A stretch of DNA of 64,000 nt. It comes from Bidens hawaiensis. Its lineage: Eukaryota > Streptophyta > Magnoliopsida > Asterales > Asteraceae. Shown piece after piece: positions 24,016 to 34,756 of the stretch. Every line of letters starts with the position of its first letter. Positions within the stretch are counted from its first letter, which is position 1. The notes beneath the pieces were generated by a model that had not been told where the DNA came from, did no database searches, and saw only the letters and a program-made list of their open reading frames with translations. The DNA is taken from assembly GCA_021521415.1 (NCBI GenBank), contig JAIQDT010004246.1, forward strand, positions 226,374 to 290,373. Direction: 5' to 3'. Both the position numbers and the translations under genes were made by a program.

Positions 24016-24116
24016 CTTGTATCTGTACATACGGTCCATAACTCTCCCATCTGATGTGGTAAACAATTTTACTCGCTTAATCGTAAGCTCTAGCTCATAA
24101 AGGACTTTTGTTACAT
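24016..24116 (-). pseudogene. Exon fragment of an ACT-domain (ACR-type) gene
   Basis: After an acceptor-like ..TTATAG (24117-24118) the frame reads DVTKVLYELELTIKRVK, then SDGRVMDRMY, then meets a donor-like GTACC. The first block matches the ACT-repeat (ACR) protein family of plants, which are putative amino-acid-sensing or regulatory proteins. The second block departs from the usual hydrophobic strand after GRVMD, so the end is altered or belongs to intron. No neighbouring ACR exon was found. It is a relic or captured exon. Confidence 0.5.
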
Positions 24117-24161
24117 CTATAAGCATAATTTAAATCATTATAATGACTCTCTCTCTCTCTC

Positions 24162-24196
<35 letters not shown>

Positions 24197-24639
24197 TGTA
24201 TACTCTATATAAAAGAATACTAAAAAAGATGATGTGCTTATAAGGGCATCCAAACACCCTCACAAAATGATATAAGTTTAATTATTATTACTATTTTAAA
24301 CAAAGTGATTTAGGAGGAGGTTATATGCATCAAAATATGATTTCCACCGTCAACCTACTTGACCCATTTAACCTGTTTACTTTAACAAAACTCTTTATAT
24401 TACCAGTTCGACCCGACAGAAATAAGCATAACTCAAATTAGCAAAAAAAACTTAATAAATGTAGTTTTGTTTACTTACATTTGAAGCAAAACCATTTGCA
24501 TAAACTTGATTCATGACTTGACATTCTACTCAACAATAGTTGCTGCTGCAACCATAATCTTTCTAAAATTTGAAAACGGTCATTTAACATAAATAAAAAT
24601 TAGCATAAAAAGGGTCATGTACACCAACCTTTATAGAAT

Positions 24640-24790
24640 ATTTCTTCATCACTGGATGATAACTGAACATTTGAATGATTTGTTGCATGAGAAGATGGCT
24701 TCCCTTGTTGATGTTTACGTTTGCAGAAGCAACAGAGATAAATCAAAATTGCAAATAACAACCCAATTTTTTTTTAAAATATAGCCTATC
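24640..24790 (-). pseudogene. Exon-like piece with a membrane segment, unidentified
   Basis: On the - strand one frame gives a hydrophobic stretch (GLLFAILIYLCCF), then a basic stop-transfer stretch (CKRKHQQGK), then a polar, acidic tail (QLSSSDEEIFYK) ending at a donor-like AAAG/GTTGGT. This layout is that of a single-pass membrane protein with a cytosolic tail. I do not recognise the family, and no start or partner exon is clear. Confidence 0.25.
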
Positions 24791-25003
24791 CAAAATATTA
24801 CCTTTTGGAGTTTTCTTCTTTTCCCAAGATTTTAAAAGAAGAAACAAACCATTAAATGAAAAGGAATTGTGCCGGAAATGCTACAGGGTTAATCATGTTT
24901 CATGTTAACATTTATTATATAAACTTTATTTTATTATTAACACTACTCATTTAATATAGGGTTTGTGCTAGGTTGTTAACCTATTTATGAATCAACACAC
25001 TTA

Positions 25004-25366
25004 GAGGGGGGATTCCTTATTTTCATCAACTTATAACTTATAAACTTTTTGATAAGTTAATAAGGTGTATAAGGTGTTTGGCAAACCATAAGGCCTTATG
25101 GATTTTAACTTATAGAAAAGGCAAAATAAAGAGGTTTTGAAAAGTTAGGAATTTCTAACTTATTAACTTAATGGTTTTGATTTACCTATTACACCCTCTA
25201 ATCCTCAAAACCCATTACAATCCTTTTAAAAAGTAGTGTCATTTTTAGTCATTTTGGTTTTCACCAACATATAAGGTAATCCAAACATCTTTTTGAAAAC
25301 GTCTTTTAAAAAATTTATAAGTTTATAAGTCCTTTTTCACTTAAATAAGCAATCCCAAACACACCC
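25004..25366. mobile_element. Tourist-like MITE 1
   Basis: The left end GAGGGGGGATTCCTTATTTT and complement of the right end GGGTGTGTTTGGGATTGCTT are inverted and share the GGGATT(C/G)CTTATTT core. TTA flanks both sides (25001-25003, 25367-25369). Confidence 0.65.
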
Positions 25367-25460
25367 TTAAACCAAAACCAAACACAACCTATTAATAGGG
25401 TTATGCGTGTTGACATGTTTACTATTCGAATTTGTTTATAAAGAGCCTAACTCACGCTAA

Positions 25461-25639
25461 GGGGGTGTTTGGGATTGCTTATTTTCACAAACTTATAACT
25501 TATTAACTTTTTGAAAAGTAATAAGGTGTTTGGGATTGCTTATATTGTGAGAGAAAAAGTTTCATAAGTTACAATGTTATAACTTATTAACTTAATAAAA
25601 AGTTATAAGGAGGTAAAATAAGGAATCCCAAACACAACC
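25461..25639. mobile_element. Tourist-like MITE 2, related to MITE 1
   Basis: The left end GGGGGTGTTTGGGATTGCTT and complement of the right end GGTTGTGTTTGGGATTCCTT form clean inverted ends; 179 bp. The flanks taa / tat do not match exactly. It shares end and internal words (aacttataacttattaactt) with MITE 1, only about 95 bp away. Confidence 0.65.
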
Positions 25640-25714
25640 TATATATAACCAATTTAATATACGGGTTATGTATTGTTCAAAAGATCAACCAAAGTCAGAA
25701 TCTACAGATTAGAA

Positions 25715-26484
25715 TGTAACACCCCGGCTAAAGAGGAAACGCCTGAGTGTGACATACAGATTGCTCAAAACACATGTGACGCTATTATGTGACAATTTAT
25801 CATTAATTGCTTTAATATTCAAATACACAAGTTCGAAAGTAAAGAAATAGATGAAAAGTAAAAACAATGAAACAACTTGTCCATTTCTTTAAATATCCTA
25901 AGTTCTAATGTCTTCGCCTTTTCATCCTCTAATAAGGTACCTGTAGCATACATATAAAATAAAGTAAACTAATTGAATAGTTGGTGAGTTCACACAAGTT
26001 TGATATAAATACATAAACATTGTACAATTCCATGAAATTTAGTGTAGTAATAGCGCAAGCAATGCCTTTTCCAATTGATAACAACCAATGTACTCCGATC
26101 GGGGGTCCCTTTTCCGTTCATTACAACAATGTCTTGAGTGCAAAGGGGGGCTTATGATCATACTTATTGAGGCAACCATGAGCACATAATCTTTGAGCAA
26201 ATAAGCAAGTAAACACACCAGTTCATGATAAACGAATTGTAGTTTGAATATACGAAGCGATGTAAAACTAAGTATTTTGTTAGGATATGTATGCTACCCC
26301 AAAAGTAAAAGCGTAAAAAAAGGTGTGAGAAACTCACCTTGAAATTTAAGCTAAACTTGAAGTAGAATCGAAAGAGAGTTAACGAAACCGAAGTGATCGA
26401 ACCTCACGAACTATAATTGAAAATACAAAAGTTAAAGACTAATTATCGGGATTGCAAAGATTGAATAAAAGTTGGTTTTTAGGT
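25715..26484 (-). mobile_element. LTR-like sequence E, part 1
   Basis: Begins TGTAACACCCCGGC, the reverse-strand view of a gypsy LTR terminus, and has LTR-typical AT-rich U5 content with gtgagttcacacaag. It is interrupted at 26485 by a solo LTR with a taggt duplication. Part 2 follows at 29015. The far end was not found, and element D begins at 29824. Confidence 0.45.
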
Positions 26485-29014
26485 TGTAAGGCCCTTAACC
26501 CGGTGCCCTACATTTCATGTCAGGTTTACTCATAAACACAGTTCTACAAATCGGAATTAATTAAAAATTTTCGCAGAATATAAAACTTCAACCCATCATT
26601 ACAAACATTCAAGTATTGCCTTTAAAACATAACATAGAACATCATATTTATATCATCATTTCTTCCATCTTTAGATGCTGGCCGTTCAATCCATGCCATG
26701 TTTCATCCTCATGCCAGCTCATTAAATATATATACATGTGTGCATACTATAAGTCAGCTACGCTGAGTGAGTTCTAGTTAATCGAGCGACATAAAATACA
26801 TCCACATACTTACATATATACGTATCCGAAGATACATATTCATACTTAACATGTTACCACACTTTCATACATACATACTATTATTTACCTCATCACACCG
26901 AGAGTATGTTCATAGTCCGTCATCTATACCTATGCTCAAGGTTGTGAACACGTAAAAGGTTCGTAGTACTTACCTATGTTCACCATTCATGGTACGTACA
27001 AGGTCCGCAGTCCTTCCCTATACCCTCCTACAAAAACAACACATACAAGGTCCGCAGTCCTTCCCTTTGTTGCCACCTATTCCATAGCACGTACGAGGTC
27101 TGCAGTCCTCCCCTATTGCATTACATTTACAGCACGTATAAGGTCTGCTGTCCTTTCCTATGCTGACTCCTATCTACTATACGTATAAGGTCCACAATCC
27201 TTGTCTACGTTGACATCTATCATCTATAACACGTATAAGGCCCACAGTCCTTGACTACGCTATCACATGTTGAGTCTAGATCCAGTAGAAGTTTAGAGGG
27301 ATTTTCCATCCTAACTTACTATGCCGGACGAAGATCTCACATACCATTCATGTATCTTCTTACACACACCTCACATATATGAACACTCTAGGTGTTCTTC
27401 ACGTCATTCATCTAACAATCATACTCCTTGATGATACGTGCAATATCCGAAGACAGTTCACGTACCGACATGCATTCGTTCGTTACTTTCATACATCCTA
27501 TCACATATATCATATATAGCATACACTTACCACTTAGGGTAAGTGTATTACTAATCACATCGAGTATGCACACAGCCTCGAAAACATAACAAGTAAATGG
27601 GGATTGAAACTCACCTGAACTCGGTTACGTTCACCGTTAATGGTTATTCCTTTCTTTAGCTGTGCGCGACTAACTGTATAACAATTACACGTATCGATTA
27701 ACTATCACTACCCATATCGTGTTTCTAGTTTAATTATAACCGTCAATGAACGGGGGTCCCGCGGCAGCGCCCCTGGCAGCAGGGTCCTAGGGGCGGCAAC
27801 CCCTAGCAGGGTCCAAGGGGCAGAGCCCCTGGCTGGATTCTTAATTTTTTTTCCATTAACTGTCTTAACACAATTTTCATTAGGATTCTTAATTTATTAT
27901 TTTATTTGCTAACTCATAAAGTTTGAGGGCTTCTTTGTAACTAATCCTTTTTATCCTAAGTCCATGGCCCTTTATGTCATTCTTTCAAATTCTAATTCGT
28001 TATCCAGCTCTATAGTGAATGGGGTTCATTCGTTACTTCTTAACGAATGTGTTCTTTCATAACGAATGGACTCCTTCGTTACTTCTTAACGAATGGACTC
28101 CTTCGTTACTTCTTAACAAATGGACCTTTATAGTGAAAGAACTTCTATAACTAATTGACCTTTATAACAAATTGACCCTTATAACGAATTGACCTTTATA
28201 ACGAATGAGGGTTCATTCGTCATCCCATCATAACGAATGGGCTTCTTTGCTTGACCTGGCTAACGAATGGACCTTTCAATGAGTGGGGTTCATTCGTTAG
28301 TTCTCCGTAATGAATGGGCATAACGAATGGCAGTCCATTCGGTATACGCGCCTAGGGTTAGGTCAGAAACATTCTTTGACATTCCCTGTTTTTCCGGAAA
28401 CCGAGATCTCGCCGGAAAAGCGAGATCTCGCCGGAAAAGCGAGATCTCACAAATTTTCCCACCGTTTTCACAATTTTTCATCTCGTTCGATCCGGATCCG
28501 AGCTAGGGTGACCCCTAAGCTCGTCTTTCGATCAGTTTATACCCGATTCTATCCGGATCTCATGAATTTAACGGTTTAGGGTGTCGGCTCGTCATTTTGC
28601 GACTAGATCTAACGGGTTTGGATCCATATAAGATTATAACATAATTACCTCGGATCGGTGCTCGGTTTCTTCTTGTTATTTCGGCTAGAGAAAGAGAGAA
28701 AGATGAGAGAGAGCTTAAGTGTGTGTTTTGGATGGTCTATGGAATGGTGGAAATGAATGGATTAAGGGATGATTATCATATATATATTATGGGTCATGGG
28801 CTCAAGCCCATGGTCTTTCTTCCTTAATGATCCAAGTCCATCACCCCTATCTATTTAACCCAACTCAAGCCCAACCCATAAAATAAATATTATCTTCTTA
28901 ACCGAGACAGGTAACAAGAATTATATTATTATTATTATTAATCTACTAGATCAATTTTTTCTTCCGAGGTAATTAATATATTAAATATTATTATAGAAAT
29001 TTCGGGATGTTACA
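26485..29014 (-). mobile_element. Solo LTR of the C family
   Basis: Runs from TGTAAGGCCC to GGGATGTTACA, 2530 bp, flanked on both sides by taggt (26480-26484, 29015-29019), so it is a solo LTR left by LTR-LTR recombination. The ends and many internal blocks match the 2535-bp LTR of element C (59805-62339). It differs in its repeats: 26900-27260 holds units with aaggtccgcagtcctt instead of the tctgatccc array of C, and 28010-28330 holds many ttcttaacgaatgg units. Frames inside are repeat translations. Confidence 0.88.
26960..27260. repeat. Minisatellite in the solo LTR
   Basis: About six units of roughly 45-55 bp, each with (a)cgtaYRaggtccRcagtcctt followed by cctatg/ctacg. The + frame at 26976-27188 is the translated repeat and not a gene. 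Confidence 0.75.
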
Positions 29015-29019
29015 TAGGT

Positions 29020-29823
29020 GGACAATAATAAATATAATTTATAACTTATTTTATTTAACTTAAAATGATATTATTTAATTTATAATGATTTTTAATATAT
29101 TTATTTGATTTATATAATAAATAAATAAAAGAAAAGGTAAATAAAACAATATACAAAAAAAGGATATGGCTTGACCCCGGTTCCTTCCGACCACACACAT
29201 GTGAGTTAACCACTGGACCAGAATGCTACTTGAATAATATATGAAAACAGTTAATTATTACAATATTTCAAAGTTCATCATCTTCCTCATCAAACCCTAG
29301 ACTCAATTCATTTAATTTGTTCCATGTTTGATAAAATTATTTTAGGGGTTATGTTAGACACATTAACGTGATTAAAAACCAAATAACAATTACCTGGTAA
29401 AGTTCTTGATTGCTGGTGAACAGAGCTTGGTCGGAAAAAGAACTTTGAAGATCAAAGAAAGATTATAGAGTATTTTTGATTGATTTGTTGTTGTGGACGA
29501 GTTTAGATGTTAGTTTAGGTCCTATTTATAGTGACAATCGGAGCGTATATTGTTAAATGATAGTTATTGATGTTTAAAAAAAATTCCAGCCGTTTCGAGG
29601 ATTAACTGAGCAATTATTCGTTGTTATAACGCGCTATTAGTCTATGTTTAAGGTTATTCTTTATGGTCTACGCGTCTTGCGAGCTTTAATCGAGTTAAAA
29701 TAAGCGTTTAATGGTTTTTTAAGGGTGGCCAAAATTGCATTGGGTCGCCGTTGGCGACCTTTGCCGTAAAAACGTGGGGAAGAAGGGGGGCTGGGTTAAA
29801 TATTTAGTTATTATAATTTATAA
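29020..29823 (-). mobile_element. LTR-like sequence E, part 2
   Basis: Continues E after the solo LTR. A reverse-strand TATA box (TATAAATAGG, about 29530-29521) and a purine-rich stretch (ggggaagaagggggg, about 29776) are present. No coding region. The end of E is not defined; element D starts at 29824. Confidence 0.4.
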
Positions 29824-30042
29824 TGTGACACCTCGCATTTTCAGGTTAATTTCATTAACACATGCTCCAAAATCCTAGACATTCATGCATAACATTTCAC
29901 GAGTCGGTAACGAATTGCACACACACGAGTCGGTCCGTACGCGTTGGTGATAAATGTTGAACCCATAAGCAATTACATTATAAACGATTATATATGCGTA
30001 TTAGTTCATTAGTTGATACATGTTTACGTGTGCATACTTGGT

Positions 30043-30123
<81 letters not shown>
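30043..30123. repeat. Long (AAT)n microsatellite in the LTR of D
   Basis: About 27 units; one of the longest trinucleotide runs in the window. Confidence 0.95.
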
Positions 30124-30124
<1 letters not shown>

Positions 30125-31334
30125 TTGGACCAGTAGTTATAAACGCGTATATATTATAAAAAAACCCTAGATCACTTATAAACAAGTCCAGCCATTTCTG
30201 AGTGAAACCCTACAGCTCTTGGGTCGTTTGGGAAGCTTTGGGTGCATAGGAGGTGCTAGGGTTCGGGTTTTCATTGAAGTTATCGCTAGATGTAAGTAAC
30301 CACCTCTTAATCGTTGTTTTCTTGATTCATTGTGTGTTCTTGTGAGGTTAAATGAAGCATGGCATGAAAAAATATCTGTGATGTACCTGCTATATGACAT
30401 ATATGATCATGGATTGATGATTTAGAATGTTAGGGTTGATTGAAACATGATTTATATAGGGTTTATGTTAGATCAGATTCTGGACAGAATTTCACTCGCT
30501 TATGGTTTTACATGTAAATCGATAAAGAATGCTTAGTTTTGATCGAAACTTGATTTCATGACGTTCTAATTGGAGTCTAGTTTTCAATAAGTTATAGTTT
30601 GTAATTTTTGGACGAGTTCTTGATCGTTTTTATGATTTACAAAACCATAGGTCGAATCTAACTGGTAAAGTAGAATTCTGACTTGAAGTCCCGACATCAT
30701 AACTTGATGGTGACAAAGCCAAATGGGTTAATTCCACTTCTGAAAGTTTCTACTTTGAGTCAGGAAGCTAACCCAATTGGCCTTGCTTGATTTAGTATGG
30801 TTTGGTGGTTTAGCCAAGCCCATACTTTTTGTTGTGCAGGCTGGTGTGAATTCTGTACCTACTGTGATGATTGAATTTTTGTGACTATTTTACCCAAAGA
30901 AAATAATATAATAGAAATATCTTGAGAAAGTAAATTTATACGTTCTTCTGTGGTAATTTTTATGGAATTTATTACAAAGGTATATCTAGTTAAATAAATT
31001 AGTTTCCGCATGCGAAAATCTGTCTTAGAATATTCTTGGACAGATTCGAAATAATTGATAATTGCTTTATGTTCGGATGATGTTGTGAGATAGGATGCAT
31101 GTTAGAATAAATGGAAACAGTTGAAATTAATGTCAATCACCAACAATTCATCGGGTCAGGTCCATGTGTGTGTGTGTGGGTCATTATGCGAGTCTTAGGG
31201 TGTCGTATTGTTAAACACATCCTCATAGCTTAACGCTTGTACTAGGTATTGGTTAGACGGGCACACTTTATTTCGTTAAGCTTGTTCGCGGAATCTCTTC
31301 TGAATTCTTAAGGTGAGTTCATACTTTTCATACA

Positions 31335-31470
31335 TGTTTTCGGGAAGAAAACCAAACCACTTTAATATATGTTTTCGGGGAGAAAACACCAACTATATTT
31401 CTTTTACATGTTTTCGGGGGAGAAAACACATACTTGTTTTTATACTGGTTTTCTGGAGGAAGACGCAGTG
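31335..31470. repeat. Tandem gttttc..gaaaac hairpins in the LTR of D
   Basis: The words tgttttcgggaagaaaac, tgttttcggggagaaaac and tgttttcgggggagaaaac, with a decayed fourth copy (ggttttctggaggaagac), recur at about 40-50 bp. Each can form a stem GTTTTC/GAAAAC with a small G-rich loop. Confidence 0.7.
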
Positions 31471-32212
31471 GCATACTTCGGATGTTTGTAATTTCTTATT
31501 TATATCACAAGTTTATACTAGATGCTATTATATCACTGAAAGTCCATACATTACTTTAAACCGATAGGATGGGATTGCGAGGTTATATTGAGTAGTACTA
31601 CTGGGTTTGACAAACCCCACTCGGGCTAGTCGCGCTAGCGCGGCTGTGATGTTGTAAAAAGAGTGTTTTATTTACCTAACTTTTATATGCCAGTGTCGGT
31701 GATAGACCTGGTAAGAAGGCAAACATACAGTCAGCTTCGGTTCAACCGTCCAGTAGCTTGTGAATGGGCTAGCTACCCCGATAGAAATTTGAAATGCGAA
31801 AAATCTACTTATTCATATTATACTTGTTTTATTTTATTATAACTTATGAACTCACCAACCTTGTGTTGACACTTGAGTATTGATACTTGCCCAGGTCGCT
31901 AGGTAGTGCTAGGGAGCACGTAGCATGCTGCTTGGAGTTTTTATTAATTGCATGAACTTCATTTCATATTTCTTTAAGACTTATGAGTTGTGCATGTTTG
32001 GGCACGCATTACTTGTTTTAAAACTTTTTATCCTTTATGCTTTCGCAAGACTTTGAACTATTTGTTTTTTTTTGAAACTCGTGCTTTGATGAGAGTTAGA
32101 CCGTGTTTTAAATATTTATGTGTGTTGGTTTAGTATGACGAATGGTTAAGATCCTAGTGTGTCACGCGCCTCGCGGTAAAACCCCGCTAGTGGAAATTTG
32201 AGGGTGTGACAG

Positions 32213-32228
32213 ATTGGTATCAGATCCA
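32213..32228 (+). promoter_or_regulatory. Primer-binding site of element D (initiator tRNA-Met type)
   Basis: ATTGGTATCAGATCC directly after the LTR differs by one base from the common plant TTGGTATCAGAGC site. It marks the start of the internal region of D. Confidence 0.8.
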
Positions 32229-32429
32229 GGTTATAGTGAACTAGGTCGTTTTCGAGGAACCAGACTATAACCGTTTTCAAGGCAAAAAAAAAAAAAAAAA
32301 AACTTCTTTTCCAAACATGTCATCTATAGATTTCATCCATGCTTGCATTGCATACATTCATACATAGCATTCACACACACCTTATGTTACATGCATGTTA
32401 ACATCCCCCTCTCAGCCATCCCCTAGTGG

Positions 32430-32910
32430 TCAGACCCCTACCTCTTCTACTACCTCGAGGCCTATGAAGAAACGGTAGTTAGCACCGGTGAATGACACTA
32501 AGATCTACGACAGGTGAACCCACGTCCGTGTTCTTGGAAATCTCGATAACTGGGAGTGTTACCCGGATTTAATCGCGGACTACTTGCATCTGGAACGTGT
32601 TCCCCCTCCTCCTACCTTGAACCCCACCTCGACTAATTCATCTCTGCCATGACATTGTTCTATCGAACATGCTTTTGCGGCTTTCGTGGAAAGAACTGAT
32701 CGTGAGTTTCATCATATGCGAGAGGCAGCTGGCGAAATCAGTTGCATAATTGAAAGGGAGGTCACTGCTAGGCGTCAAATGGAGAAGCTCACCGAGGACT
32801 TGGATAAATCAAAGCACATTCATAACCAACTGGTGAACTTGGTACATAAGCAACAAAATCAATTAGCTTCTCTAGCAGCTCGTGTGGAGGTGGCCGAAGC
32901 TAGAGCAGAG
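32430..32910 (+). pseudogene. Element D, extra ORF before gag, first half
   Basis: This protein-like region lies between the primer site and gag. It contains stops near the start (after PMKKR). The open part from 32686 is strongly helical (MERTDREFHHMREAAG, then KLTEDLDKSKHIHNQLVNLV, then LAARVEVAEARAE), probably a coiled coil. At 32911 it is cut by element C. The second half resumes at 62340. Many Asteraceae-type gypsy elements have such extra ORFs; function is unknown. Confidence 0.6.
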
Positions 32911-34314
32911 TGTAAGGCCCCGTTACTGGTGCCTCACATTTGGACATTGGATTTACTCATAAACACAGTTCTAAATATCAGAGTTAATTAAAACTTTGCA
33001 TGGAATATAAAACTTTCAATAACATAATAATAAACCATAACTTGTCTTAAAACATTCTTGTCTTTCGAATTTAAACAATAAGTATAAAACATCATCAGTC
33101 TTCAGATGTCAGACTCTTATTCTTCTGCCATGTGTCCCCGCTCAAGCCAGCAGTCTCATTCTACTCACCTGCGTGCATACTAAAAGTCAGCTACGCTGAG
33201 TGAGTTCTAGTTAATCATATATCATATAATACATACTCTTACCTTCAATCATGCATCCAAAGATACATAATGATTACTTTACTAACTTACTTTCATTACA
33301 TAATTTCATACATATGTTTATACTTTATTACTTTCATACTATATAATTATTGTTCATTCTATCTCAGATATTATTAGGGTCTGATCCCTCTTTCCTTTGT
33401 CTATCTCAGATATTAATAAGGTCTGATCCCTTTCTTGTCTATCTCAAATATTATTAGGGTCTGATCCCTCTTTCCTTTGTCTATCTGAGATATTATTAGG
33501 GTCTGATCCCTTTCTTGTCTATCTCAGATATTATTAGGGTCTGATCCCTCTTTCCTTTGTCTATCTCAGATATTATTAGGGTCTGATCCCTCTTTCCTTT
33601 GTCTATCTCAGGTATTATTAGGGTCTGATCCCTTTCTTGTCTATCTCAGATATTATTAGGGTCTGATCCCTTTTTACTTCTCTATCTCAGATATTATTAA
33701 GGTCTGATCCCTTTCTTCTCTATCTCAGATATTATTAGGCTCTGATCCCTTACTTCTTCATCTTCGTACAGTCTGTCTTTACATACCCGTAACATACATA
33801 TATTTTCTTTAATCATTCATACATATTCATGTGTTGTACATATATATATATATCATACACATTCATCTTTCATATACATACCTCCCTTGTCAATACGTGC
33901 AATATCCGAAGATCGTTCACGTACCGACAAGCTTTCATTCACAATCATAGCATAATATCTATCACATAAATCATACATGGCATACACTCACCATTTAAGG
34001 TAAGTGTATTAACTATCACATCGAGTATGACCACAGCCCCGAAAACATAACAAGGAAATGGGGCTAGAAATTCACCTGAATGCGGTTACATTCACCATTA
34101 ATCGTAATCCCTTTCTTGAGCTGTGCACGGTTAACTGTATATTATTTACATGTATCAATTAACTATTACTACCCATATCATATTTCTATCTTTACATAAC
34201 CCACCACGAAGGGGGTCTGGGGCCAGCGCCCCTGGCAGCGGGGTTCAACTGGGTGCAGGCCCACACCAAACTGGGTGGCCGAGAACTCCAGACAAAGAAC
34301 CCTTTCTGACCGAG
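32911..34314 (-). mobile_element. Element C, 3' LTR, left piece
   Basis: It starts TGTAAGGCCCCG right after D sequence (flank cagag; the other side of C has cagaa). It matches the 5' LTR of C from 59805 to 61423, including the tctgatccc minisatellite. At 34311-34314 it joins element A at the shared bases cgag, and 568 bp of LTR present in the 5' copy are missing. Confidence 0.85.
33355..33757. repeat. Minisatellite in the C LTR (left copy)
   Basis: About ten units of tatctcagatattattaggg followed by tctgatccctctttcctttg or a 4-bp shorter form. The same array is at 60248-60687 in the 5' LTR with slightly different unit order. Confidence 0.9.
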
Positions 34315-34714
34315 GTCTGATGACGCAGACAGTAGGTCTGTCACGTGTCGTCACGTGGCAGGCGTTGTGCCACGTGTTAACACGTGGCGGACGATATGCC
34401 ACGTGTCAAGACACGTGATGACCATTGTGCCACGTGTGGACACGTGGTGAAAAGGTGTCAGGCGTGTCAAGCCACGTCATCGTGGTACGCGATGACGTAG
34501 GCTCAACGGCGATCGCGTACGCTGTTGACTTCTTCTAGAAATATTGACCAAGCCCCATCGTGGTACGCGATGGGCTTGTCTTTTGTCCCGTCGCGTACCA
34601 CGATAGGACAAGAAATCAGATTTTTCATTTTTAAACCTTGGAGTTTGGATTTGGCAGAATTAGTCCCTTAACTTTGGAAGTTGACATTTTTGGCCCGAAA
34701 TTTCCGTGATGTTA
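34311..34714 (-). mobile_element. Element A, truncated 3' LTR
   Basis: Reading leftwards it starts TGTAACATCACGG after the polypurine tract and matches the 5' LTR of A (54376 down to 53960), including eight CACGTG G-boxes. It then stops at a microhomology junction with the C LTR. About 1668 bp of this LTR are gone, with its target duplication. Confidence 0.85.
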
Positions 34715-34731
34715 CATCCTCCCCACCTTGA
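34715..34731 (-). promoter_or_regulatory. Polypurine tract of element A
   Basis: On the - strand ttcaaggtggggagga directly precedes the LTR start TGTAAC. It is nearly the same as the tract of element F. Confidence 0.8.
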
Positions 34732-34756
34732 AAAAAATCTCGTCCTCGAGATTGCT

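Larger units (their letters stand above)
21802..25003. other. AT-rich spacer with scattered gene fragments, no intact gene
   Basis: Microsatellites lie at 21822-21847 (CA/TA) and 24146-24194 (CT/TA). A hairpin block is at about 22736. The - strand shows short exon-like pieces at 24016-24116 and 24640-24790, described separately. A third piece near 23640-23540 reads smoothly (contains LLGSIMLASPESAKQ), but I do not recognise it. Several fragments on one strand would fit a Helitron or other capture, but I could not find Helitron ends. Confidence 0.4.
29824..32211 (+). mobile_element. 5' LTR of element D
   Basis: From TGTGACACC to GGGTGTGACA, 2388 bp, followed by a primer-binding site. Contains an (AAT)n tract of about 80 bp (30043-30123), a TATA-like tataaacaag at about 30177 and three or four tandem hairpin words at 31335-31470. 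The other LTR is beyond the right end. Confidence 0.85.

Noticed and set aside
25715..29823. E as a complete element surrounding D
   Set aside because: Only one LTR-like terminus was found; no primer site, polypurine tract next to an end, or target duplication.
33355..33757. Satellite or centromere repeat
   Set aside because: The array is short and bound to the LTR of element C, present at the same place in the other LTR.
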